Origin: an uncultured Bacteroidales bacterium
GTDB lineage: Bacteria; Bacteroidota; Bacteroidia; Bacteroidales; Muribaculaceae
Direction of reading: 5' to 3'
Assembly: GCA_902776835.1 (NCBI GenBank)
Contig: CACYRK010000021.1
Location: 33,350 to 97,349 of the forward strand
DNA: 64,000 nt
Both the position numbers and the translations under genes were made by a program. The notes under the pieces are model-generated. The model had not been told where the DNA came from. It searched no databases and was given only the letters and a program-made list of their open reading frames with translations. Below are positions 35,542 through 43,168 of this stretch, piece after piece. Position 1 is the first letter of the stretch. Each line of letters opens with the position of its first letter.

Positions 35542-36096
35542 TTATTTTTTCTTGGGCAAATACTTTATCAGCATTTTGGCCATTGCCTTGCCCGAACTGC
35601 GGAAGCCGTCGCCCCAGAGGTTGGACATGGTGCCAAACACACCGCCTCGGCCATTCACGCTGAAGCGCACCACCTCACGGTCGTCGGCCTCATGCTTGAT
35701 GATGCACAGCACCAGTTGGTTGCCCTTCTTGTCGATGTGGATGGGCTGGACCACGAGCGTGTAGTCGTAGATGTACTCGTCGTCGGCAAACAGATAGTAG
35801 TGCTTTTTATTCAGTTTGTCGTTGGCCTCGGTAATCATCTCCACCCAGCGCATCTTCAACTCGCGCTCGAGTTCTTCCTCGGCGTCGTATTGGGGCTGCT
35901 CGGCATTGCGGAAGCGCACCCACTCCTCGGGCGTAAGCCCGTTGATGGAGAGTTGCGACCAGTCGACCTCGACGTTAAACTTCGTCACCGAACTCAGTTC
36001 GTCGAACGAGCCACGGGGCGTATTGGTCACTGCGTTGGCCGTAAGCACGCCAAACGTCATGACCATAAGTGCTAAAATAAGATGTATCTTTTTCAT
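35542..36096 (-). CDS. Exported protein of unknown function
   Basis: A 184-residue protein with signal peptide MKKIHLILALMVMTFGVLTA. The mature part is mixed alpha/beta with WSQLSINGLTPEEWVRFR and an RGGVFGTMSNLWGDGFRSSG segment. I do not recognise the family. Its place between the outer-membrane barrel gene and the methyltransferase gene, with gaps of two and 12 bases, suggests a periplasmic function in this cluster. Confidence 0.7.
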   Translation of the reverse strand: MKKIHLILALMVMTFGVLTANAVTNTPRGSFDELSSVTKFNVEVDWSQLSINGLTPEEWVRFRNAEQPQYDAEEELERELKMRWVEMITEANDKLNKKHYYLFADDEYIYDYTLVVQPIHIDKKGNQLVLCIIKHEADDREVVRFSVNGRGGVFGTMSNLWGDGFRSSGKAMAKMLIKYLPKKK

Positions 36097-36098
36097 GA

Positions 36099-36611
36099 TT
36101 AAAACTCAAATGCTGCCTTAACTGTTGCAAAACTGCCCGTATAGTGATCATGGGCGTAAAGGGAATAACCGGCCGACACGCTGAAGCGCTTGAAGCGGCA
36201 GCCGCCACCAGTGTAGAAATAGCCACCATGGGAGTCGCTGTGGTCGGTAATGTAGTAACCGCCACGAATCTCGGCAAATGGGCTGATGGTGTTGTCGATG
36301 AAGTCGGCACGCACAGCACCGTAAATGGGCATCACAAATCCGGTCACGATTTCATCGGCCAATTCGAAGTCATACAAATACAGCGAGGGGGCCACGCCAC
36401 CGCCGACGAAGAACATTCGGTTGATTTGATAACCGCCAGTGAAACCGGCCTGAAGCAGATACTCGTCCTCGGCGTCGCTGAAGCCGGTGCTCTCACTTAA
36501 TTCTGCAAATCCTCTAAAACCACGCTTCAAGAAATTCTCCTGAGCATTAACCGTAAAACAACTAAAAAGCCCAAGGGCCATGACAATTACGATAAAACCT
36601 AATTTTCTCAT
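36099..36611 (-). CDS. Small outer-membrane beta-barrel protein
   Basis: A 170-residue protein with a signal peptide (about 1-22) and alternating Gly/aromatic strands such as GGYQINRMFFVGGGVAP, RGGYYITD and VSAGYSLYAHDHY, ending in the barrel-like VKAAFEF. That is the size of an eight-stranded barrel of the OmpA/OmpX kind. ATG at 36611 is used; an in-frame GTG lies two codons before. It may anchor or pass the product, but nothing specific is visible. Confidence 0.75.
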   Translation of the reverse strand: MRKLGFIVIVMALGLFSCFTVNAQENFLKRGFRGFAELSESTGFSDAEDEYLLQAGFTGGYQINRMFFVGGGVAPSLYLYDFELADEIVTGFVMPIYGAVRADFIDNTISPFAEIRGGYYITDHSDSHGGYFYTGGGCRFKRFSVSAGYSLYAHDHYTGSFATVKAAFEF

Positions 36612-36635
36612 AATCACTTAGTTTATAAATAATTA

Positions 36636-37247
36636 TTAATCTATTGAATTATTCTTAATCATAGTTTGTGCCTTCAAAACAAGGTCGCAAAGAGCATTAA
36701 CCTCATCGACGCTCGAAAGAGTTAATCGCCAGCCGCTTATGGTCAACCCATCCTCTCCTTCGCTTTTGGACTTCTCACCGATATAGGACAAAAACACAGT
36801 GCCCTCATCGTTTCGCTCATAAAACTTGTTAAAATCTTGATCTGATTCATAGCCGTACAAGGTAATGTGAGTTGTTTCATCCATGCTTCGCATATACAAT
36901 TCCACTTCACCGTCGCCAGCGCTTTTGCGATAATTAAATCTATTCTTCGTTTTGTTCCCGGCCTTTGCATACTCATTAGCCAGGTTCTTAACAAAACTAT
37001 CGGCTCCGGAACTTGTAATCTTTATAAACGCGTCAATCCCGGGATTATTGGTCTCAACTTGCAAATAAATCTGGCATTTTTTAAGTTGCTCGTTGGGCAT
37101 CTTTCCTCTGTAACGATTGTGCATATCATCAACCATTACCACATAGTCTTTGCCTGTAACCGAAAGATGAAACTCGCCCACAATTACCTGCCCAAATGCC
37201 AACACTTGAGTTAAAACAAAGAAAGACACAAAAAATAAAACTCTCAT
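36636..37247 (-). CDS. Exported protein of unknown function
   Basis: A 203-residue protein with a signal peptide (MRVLFFVSFFVLTQVLAFGQ). The mature part is lysine-rich, with KKCQIYLQVETNNPGIDAFI and a C-terminal SGWRLTLSSVDEVNAL. I do not recognise the family. It is more AT-rich than its neighbours. It is the second gene of the transcript, 20 bases after the leading ketosynthase, and presumably works in the periplasm. Confidence 0.65.
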   Translation of the reverse strand: MRVLFFVSFFVLTQVLAFGQVIVGEFHLSVTGKDYVVMVDDMHNRYRGKMPNEQLKKCQIYLQVETNNPGIDAFIKITSSGADSFVKNLANEYAKAGNKTKNRFNYRKSAGDGEVELYMRSMDETTHITLYGYESDQDFNKFYERNDEGTVFLSYIGEKSKSEGEDGLTISGWRLTLSSVDEVNALCDLVLKAQTMIKNNSID

Positions 37248-37267
37248 AACCCGTTTCTATAATTGGA

Positions 37268-38500
37268 TTATAACATCTTGATTACTAACGCTGAATTGGT
37301 GCCGCCAAAGCCAAAACTATTGCTCAGCACGGTGTTGAGCCTGGCCTGGGTGGTGGCGGTGACCAGATTGAGAGCCGCGCTGTGCTCGTCGGGGTTCTCA
37401 AAGTTGATGTTTGGCGCCACAAAGTCATTGTGCATCATGATGATTGAATAGACAATCTCGCTTGCACCCGCCATCCAGCACTCATGGCCGGTCATCGACT
37501 TGGTACTGCTGACCATTGGCCGGGTGTCGCCGAAAAGTTGGTTGATGGCGATGGCCTCGCACATGTCGCCCTGCGGTGTGCTGGTGGCATGGGCGTTGAT
37601 ATAGTCAACGTCGGCGGTGCCGATTCCCGCGTCGTCGAGCGCACGCTGCATGGCGATGACGCTGCCGTCGGGACTGGGCTGCGAAATGCCGCCGCCATTG
37701 CTCGAGAAGCCGTAGCCCACGACCTCGGCGAGGATGTTAGCGCCACGTGCCACAGCGTGGTCGTAGTCCTCGAGCACAAGGGCAGCAGCACCTCCACTGG
37801 GAATCAGGCCGTCGCGGTCGCGGTCGAAGGGGCGGCTGGCACGTGCAGGATCGTCCATGCGAACGGAGAACACGCCCAGCGCGTCGAACGATGCCATCGA
37901 ATAATAGTTGGTCTCCTGTGCGCCGCCACACAGCACTACGTCCTGCAGGCCTTGCTTAATGAGCATATAGCCCAAGCCAATGGAGTGACTGCCGCTGGCG
38001 CACGCCGCGCTGATGGTGAAGTTGACGCCGCGCAGGTGGAAGATGGTGCTCAAATTCATGTTTACCGTCGAGTTCATCGACTGGAAAATCAGGCCATAGC
38101 CCAGCAATGCCGAGTCGTGCTTCTCATCCATGATCTTCGACGTCTCGATGACGGGCTTGGCCGAGGAGTCGTTGCCAAAGATGCATCCCACCTCGTTGGC
38201 GCGCAGGTACTCGTCGTCGATGGCGGCCTGCGCAAATGCCTGGCGGCTGGCCATATAGGCATAACGAGCCTCCTCCGACATGCCGGCGCGCGTGTGACGG
38301 TCGAGCATCTGCTTGGTGATGACAGGCTCTTCGACTATGCCGGTCAGCCCCGAGCGATAGCCGTATTGAAGGCGTTCGGCCATCAGTCCGATGCCCGACT
38401 TGCCCTCGATGAGCGATTTCTTTACAGTCTCAATATCTGTTCCCAGGCAGGACCAAATGCCCATGCCGGTAATTACTACTCTACGCATTTTATCTTTCAT
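37268..38500 (-). CDS. Beta-ketoacyl-ACP synthase (FabF-like), first gene of the cluster
   Basis: A 410-residue KAS II-type ketosynthase with Cys167 (SAACASG), His304 (NAHATSTPQGD), Lys334 and His339 (TGHECW). It has no C-terminal extension, unlike the other two. It resembles the KAS of aryl polyene clusters that starts or extends chains. Its start at 38500 lies about 100 bases after a strong Bacteroidota promoter, so it heads the 25-gene leftward transcript. A second Met at 38488 would also serve as a start. Confidence 0.88.
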   Translation of the reverse strand: MKDKMRRVVITGMGIWSCLGTDIETVKKSLIEGKSGIGLMAERLQYGYRSGLTGIVEEPVITKQMLDRHTRAGMSEEARYAYMASRQAFAQAAIDDEYLRANEVGCIFGNDSSAKPVIETSKIMDEKHDSALLGYGLIFQSMNSTVNMNLSTIFHLRGVNFTISAACASGSHSIGLGYMLIKQGLQDVVLCGGAQETNYYSMASFDALGVFSVRMDDPARASRPFDRDRDGLIPSGGAAALVLEDYDHAVARGANILAEVVGYGFSSNGGGISQPSPDGSVIAMQRALDDAGIGTADVDYINAHATSTPQGDMCEAIAINQLFGDTRPMVSSTKSMTGHECWMAGASEIVYSIIMMHNDFVAPNINFENPDEHSAALNLVTATTQARLNTVLSNSFGFGGTNSALVIKML

Positions 38501-38606
38501 AATTCTTTAAGGCCCACACAGTTGGCGCTTGACGCACAAAGCGCGTGTGCGGCGCGGCACTTCGAGCCTAACGTTTGAAACCCGCCAAAAGTGGCGAATT
38601 ATCTTG

Positions 38607-38638
38607 CAAAGATAAGACAATTTGCCCGATTGCTCAAA
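38607..38638 (-). promoter_or_regulatory. Bacteroidota promoter for the 25-gene lipid cluster
   Basis: On the minus strand TTTG (38635-38638) and TATCTTTG (38607-38614) are separated by 20 bases, matching the TTTG / TAnnTTTG consensus of Bacteroidota primary-sigma promoters exactly. Transcription would begin near 38600, giving a 5' leader of about 100 bases before the first ketosynthase. Confidence 0.8.
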
Positions 38639-39210
38639 ACTTTTAACGTACTATCACATTATAAGGAGCGCGCGCATGCCTGTGTGAGAGTAAAACCGAG
38701 GGGCAAAAACCACCCTTCGAACAAGGTAAAAAAGGGGCACTTTACAAGGGCGTACCAGAGCACATGCGACACTACACACCAACAACACAACACATTATTT
38801 ACCAATCATTTACGCCAACACAAATTACACTTAACACTTTTCACTCAGCATCCCTGAAAGGCGAGTCGCCAGAGTATCAGATGGGATGCCTGTGGCGGCG
38901 ACTTGCGCCACCCTAATCGAGGCCAAATCCGCAATCAACAGCGTCACATTTGCTAATTCTGCAAAATTTAACAACAATTATGGTGTAAATAGTGAAAATT
39001 TCTTTACCTTTGCAGCGCAAAAGCGCTGTTCGGCCATCAATCTTGGCGACAGTTGCACATACATGCGAGGCAAGGAGGCAGAGGCAAATTCTGCGCTTTT
39101 GAAAACCAAACCTCGGCAAATAATTGTGTTGCAGGGTATTACACCGCCCCGCAAGCCCCAAAACATTGCCCAAACCGAAGGGCACCCCCTCCACCCCACC
39201 ATCCAAGCGC
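38639..39210. other. Divergent intergenic region between lipid cluster and capsule locus
   Basis: About 570 bases between two divergent operons. Short open frames here (38639-38857 and 38886-39210) have no family features and odd codon use. The region holds the rightward promoter box near 39005 and a small AGCGC/GCGCT hairpin directly after it. I see no other gene. Confidence 0.6.
39005..39012 (+). promoter_or_regulatory. Candidate promoter (-7 box) for the capsule locus
   Basis: TACCTTTG matches the TAnnTTTG box and is followed by GCAGCGCAAAAGCGCT. No exact TTTG lies 20 bases upstream, only a weak TTATGG. Initiation here would give a leader of roughly 480 bases that contains the whole 24-bp repeat array before ugd. 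Confidence 0.55.
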
Positions 39211-39495
39211 AGCAACGCGAGCATTAAATAGCGCAACGCGAGCGTTAAACAGCGCAACGCAGCGGAGCATTAAACAGCGAAGCAACGCGAGCATTAAACA
39301 GCGAAGCAACGCGAGCATTAAACAGCGAAGCAACGCGAGCATTAAACAGCGAAGCAACGCGAGCGTTAAACAGCGCAGCGCAGCGGAGCATTAAACAGCG
39401 AAGCAACGCAAGCGTTAAACAGCGAAGCGCAGCGGAGCGTTAAACAGCGAGCAACGCGAGCATTAAAACAGCGAAGCAACGCGGAGCATTAAACA
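39211..39495. repeat. 24-bp tandem repeat leader upstream of ugd
   Basis: Around a dozen imperfect copies of a 24-bp unit built on AACGCGAGCATTAAACAGCG, with some copies extended or shortened by CAGCGG/GCGCAG variants. The array ends five bases before the ugd ATG. There are no spacers, so it is not CRISPR. It is transcribed if the promoter near 39005 is used. Confidence 0.9.
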
Positions 39496-39500
39496 ATAAC

Positions 39501-40739
39501 ATGAAGATAGCAGTAGCAGGAACCGGATACGTCGGCCTGAGCATCGCCACCCTCTTGGCACAGCACAACGAGGTCGTGGCCGTGGACGTCGTGCCCGAAA
39601 AAGTCGGCAAAATCAACAACCGCATTTCGCCCATCCAGGACGAATACATCGAGCGCTACCTCGACGAGAAACCGCTCAACCTCACCGCCACGCTCGACGC
39701 CGAAAAGGCCTACAGCGAGGCCGATTTCGTGGTCATCGCCACGCCCACCAACTACGACCCCGTGAACAACTACTTCGACACACGGCACGTCGAGGAGGTC
39801 ATCGAACTGGTGATGCGCGTCAACCCCGACGCGATAATGGTCATCAAGTCGACCATCCCCGTGGGCTACACGGAGAGCGTGCGCGCCAAGTACGGCAGCG
39901 ACAACATCCTCTTCGCGCCCGAATTCCTGCGCGAGACCAAGGCGCTCTACGACAACCTCTACCCCAGCCGCATCATCGTCGGCCGGCCCGAGGGCGACGA
40001 GCGGCTCGACCGGGCAGCCCACGAGTTTGCCGCCCTGCTCCAGCAAGGCGCCCTCAAGCCCGACGTCGACACCCTATTCATGGGGCTCACCGAGGCCGAG
40101 GCCGTCAAACTCTTCGCCAACACCTACCTCGCCTTGCGAGTGAGTTACTTCAACGAACTCGACACCTACGCCGAGATGAAAGGCCTTGACACCAAGTCGA
40201 TTATCACCGGCGTGTGCCTCGACCCGCGCATCGGCAGCCATTACAACAACCCCAGTTTCGGCTACGGCGGCTACTGCCTGCCCAAGGACACCAAGCAACT
40301 GCTGGCCAACTATGCCGACGTGCCCGAGAACCTCATCGAGGCCATCGTCGAGAGCAACCGCACCCGCAAGGACTTCATCGCCGACCGCGTGCTGCGCATG
40401 GCCGGCTACTACGACTACTACCAGCGCGGCGACTACAGCAGCGACGAGGAGCGCGAGTGCGTCATCGGCGTCTACCGCCTGACCATGAAAAGCGGCAGCG
40501 ACAACTTCCGCCAGTCATCCATCCAGGGCGTGATGAAGCGCATCAAGGCCAAAGGCGCCCGCGTCATCATCTACGAGCCAACCCTCGACGACGGCTCCAC
40601 CTTCTTCGGCAGCAAAGTAGTCAACGACCTCGAACAGTTCAAAGCGTTAAGCCAAGTCATCCTCGCCAACCGCTTTGACTCAATACTTGACGACGTAAAA
40701 AACAAAGTCTACACCCGCGACCTCTTCAAGCGCGACTAA
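39501..40739 (+). CDS. ugd: UDP-glucose 6-dehydrogenase
   Basis: A 412-residue NAD-dependent dehydrogenase that oxidises UDP-glucose to UDP-glucuronate, a capsule precursor. It shows the N-terminal NAD motif AGTGYVGLS (6-14), KSTIPVGYT (116-124), FAPEFLRE, the catalytic Lys203, and the nucleophile Cys259 in [10 protein letters not shown]. This is the short UDP-GlcDH form. The stop overlaps the flippase start (TAATG). GC content is as high as in the metabolic genes, unlike the genes that follow. Its last 37 bases recur at 47231-47267. Confidence 0.93.
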   Translation: MKIAVAGTGYVGLSIATLLAQHNEVVAVDVVPEKVGKINNRISPIQDEYIERYLDEKPLNLTATLDAEKAYSEADFVVIATPTNYDPVNNYFDTRHVEEVIELVMRVNPDAIMVIKSTIPVGYTESVRAKYGSDNILFAPEFLRETKALYDNLYPSRIIVGRPEGDERLDRAAHEFAALLQQGALKPDVDTLFMGLTEAEAVKLFANTYLALRVSYFNELDTYAEMKGLDTKSIITGVCLDPRIGSHYNNPSFGYGGYCLPKDTKQLLANYADVPENLIEAIVESNRTRKDFIADRVLRMAGYYDYYQRGDYSSDEERECVIGVYRLTMKSGSDNFRQSSIQGVMKRIKAKGARVIIYEPTLDDGSTFFGSKVVNDLEQFKALSQVILANRFDSILDDVKNKVYTRDLFKRD

Positions 40740-42316
40740 TGGCAGTAAACGAGGATCACATAAATACGTCGGCTCACCAAGAACAACTTGAAGGCCAGGC
40801 ATCGAACAACAAGCGCATTGCGAAGAATACGCTCATTCTATATATAAGAATGGTGTTCTTGATGGCAATAAGCCTCTATACAAGTCGAGTTGTACTTATG
40901 GTACTTGGTGTAAGCGACTATGGCATTTACAATGCTGTCGGTGGTGTGGTTGCTATGTTCTCAGTGTTGTCAACATCATTGGCGACAGCCGTCAGCCGGT
41001 TTCTGACTTTTGAGTTAGGCCGAGGTGATATCAAAAAGTTGAAGCGTGTTTTTGCGACTTCTGTTAATGTGCAAATACTTTTAGCCGTATCAGTCTCCGT
41101 TATCGCGTTAATAGTTGGGGGGTGGTTTTTAAATGTTCACATGAACATACCCGAAGGACGGATGAAGGCTGCAAATTGGGTGCTTGTTTGCAGTGTTTTG
41201 TCTTTTGCCGTCGGACTGTTAAGTGTGCCGTACAACGCTTCCATCATCTCCCATGAGAAAATGAGCATTTTTGCTTATATAAGTATCCTTGAAGCGTCGC
41301 TAAAATTAGCCATCGTTTTCACCATCGGCTATGTTTCGTATGATAAGTTAACGACATACGCAGTTTTGTTGTTGGGCGCAGCCATTTTTATCAGGCTGAT
41401 CTACGGCATTTACTGCAAAAGGGTTTTCGAAGAATGCACCTATCATTTCATCCTTGACAAATCATTGCTGAAGGAAATGACAAGTTTTGCCGGATGGAAT
41501 TTCCTTGGAAATGCCGCATGGATGTTCAACACTCAAGGCATCAATATTCTTATAAACTTGTTCTTCGGAGTGACTCTTAATGCCGCACGAGGTGTTGCTG
41601 CTCAAGTTGAAAGCGCTGTCATGCAATTTGTGAATAACTTTATGCTCGCCCTCAACCCGCAAATCACCAAGTCGTACGCAATAGGCGATCTTGCAAATAT
41701 GCATCAATTGGTATGTCGAGGTGCTCGTTTTTCTTTTTTTTTAGTAATTTTATTTGCGATTCCCATATGCCTGGAAACCGAGAGGATTCTCTCGCTCTGG
41801 CTTAATGTGGTTCCCGATTATGCGGTGATTTTTGTGCGTTTAACATTCCTGTCTACATTATGCACAGTGCTTGGCAACACATTGGTGACAGCGCAATTGG
41901 CAACAGGCGACATCAAGAGGTATCAAATAATCATCAGTCTTTGGGGCGTTTGGGTTTTTCCTTTGACATGGCTGGCGTACAAATTGGGAGGCTCCCCAAT
42001 ATGGGCATACGTAATATATGTATTCATTTATTTCGTCATGGTCTTCATAAGAATTTATCTTGTAAAAGACCTGATAAAATTGTCCTGGAAACGTTATGTC
42101 AGTGACGTGGTTGTGCGATGCATAGTTGTGAGTTTAATTGCCGCTTTGCCTCCGGCTTTTGCATATTTTTGTCTGCCTGAAAACTTTTTCAGGTTCATAA
42201 TGGTTTGTTTAATAAGCCTTATATCAAGCATAATCGTTATAGGATTGATAGGGATTGATAAAAGCGAAAGAGCATTAATGAAACAGGTTCTGAAAAGAAA
42301 ATTAAGTTACTGTTGA
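40739..42316 (+). CDS. wzx: Wzx-type polysaccharide flippase (copy 1)
   Basis: A 525-residue membrane protein of the MOP/polysaccharide transporter family, with about 14 helices. Features include NKRIAKNTLILYIRM, YTSRVVLMVLGVSDYGIYN, a central FAGWNFLGNAAWMFNTQGI and ALNPQITKSYA. It would flip undecaprenyl-linked repeat units across the inner membrane. The ATG shares a base with the ugd stop. A second full-length flippase of the same subfamily begins at 47274. The gene is clearly AT-richer than ugd. Confidence 0.87.
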   Translation: MAVNEDHINTSAHQEQLEGQASNNKRIAKNTLILYIRMVFLMAISLYTSRVVLMVLGVSDYGIYNAVGGVVAMFSVLSTSLATAVSRFLTFELGRGDIKKLKRVFATSVNVQILLAVSVSVIALIVGGWFLNVHMNIPEGRMKAANWVLVCSVLSFAVGLLSVPYNASIISHEKMSIFAYISILEASLKLAIVFTIGYVSYDKLTTYAVLLLGAAIFIRLIYGIYCKRVFEECTYHFILDKSLLKEMTSFAGWNFLGNAAWMFNTQGINILINLFFGVTLNAARGVAAQVESAVMQFVNNFMLALNPQITKSYAIGDLANMHQLVCRGARFSFFLVILFAIPICLETERILSLWLNVVPDYAVIFVRLTFLSTLCTVLGNTLVTAQLATGDIKRYQIIISLWGVWVFPLTWLAYKLGGSPIWAYVIYVFIYFVMVFIRIYLVKDLIKLSWKRYVSDVVVRCIVVSLIAALPPAFAYFCLPENFFRFIMVCLISLISSIIVIGLIGIDKSERALMKQVLKRKLSYC

Positions 42317-42317
42317 A

Positions 42318-43157
42318 ATGTCAAGAATTGGTCAAGTTATAAGAAGGGCCGGGAAATACATTCTCCATGGTGTGCCTGTCAACAATATAACAGCAAGCAT
42401 TCAGGTGTCACAACCCGAACGCTGTTTTGACGGCAAACATATAATAGTGACCGGTGGCGGCCGCGGATTGGGCTACGCTATAGCAAAGAAACTTCATTCT
42501 GGGGGCGCAAAAGTGCTTATTTCGGGGCGAGATGAAAAAACTTTGAGGCAGAGTGCCGAAGAAATTGGGTGTAATTGGCTACAACTTGACGTTCAAAACG
42601 TTGAACATTTTCCCACTTTCATAACGAAGGCGGAAGAAATACTTGGCGGATTAGACTGTCTGGTGAATAATGCGGGCATTTCGCTTCACGAATCGTCATT
42701 CCTTGACGTCACACCCGACGGATTTGACCGACAGTTCAACACCAATCTGCGTGGAGCGTTCTTCTTGACGCAGCAGTTTATTAGTTTTATTGAGCGACGT
42801 GGCCAAGATGGAGGTGTTGTCCTATTCATCTCAAGCGAGACAGGCGACACCGTTGACCTACGGCCTTACGGATTAAGCAAAGCGGCTGTCAATAGTCTTG
42901 TCCAAGGACTTGCTCATGCATATGCTTCAAGGAACATACGCATTAACGCTGTGGCACCTGGGGTCACAGCCACAGACATGACCGGTGTGAAATCGGATAA
43001 TTTATATTATTCCGACAGTACCATCAACCGCGCTTATCTGCCCGAAGAAATGGCAGAAGTGGCTTGTTTCCTGCTCTCTGACTTATCGGGCTGCGTCTCA
43101 GGACAAATCATTACCTGCAACAATGCAAAGACAGTAAATGCTCGCTGGAAGAAATAA
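42318..43157 (+). CDS. SDR-family oxidoreductase
   Basis: A 279-residue classical short-chain dehydrogenase. After a 35-residue N-terminal extension come the NAD(P) motif TGGGRGLGYAI, LVNNAGIS, the catalytic Ser in ISSETGD, and YGLSKAA (Tyr-Lys). FabG-like proteins show the same pattern. Its placement between the flippase and a thiamine-diphosphate enzyme suggests it reduces a keto-sugar or the product of that enzyme. Gene gaps are one base upstream and 11 bases downstream. Confidence 0.85.
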   Translation: MSRIGQVIRRAGKYILHGVPVNNITASIQVSQPERCFDGKHIIVTGGGRGLGYAIAKKLHSGGAKVLISGRDEKTLRQSAEEIGCNWLQLDVQNVEHFPTFITKAEEILGGLDCLVNNAGISLHESSFLDVTPDGFDRQFNTNLRGAFFLTQQFISFIERRGQDGGVVLFISSETGDTVDLRPYGLSKAAVNSLVQGLAHAYASRNIRINAVAPGVTATDMTGVKSDNLYYSDSTINRAYLPEEMAEVACFLLSDLSGCVSGQIITCNNAKTVNARWKK

Positions 43158-43168
43158 TCTAACAGATA

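Noticed and set aside
38591..39227. Short plus-strand open frames of 88 and 113 codons in the divergent region
   Set aside because: Low-complexity composition, no recognisable motif, and overlap with the promoter boxes of both operons.
39211..39495. Possible CRISPR array or coding repeat protein upstream of ugd
   Set aside because: The 24-bp units have no spacers and the frames through them have no plausible start or composition.
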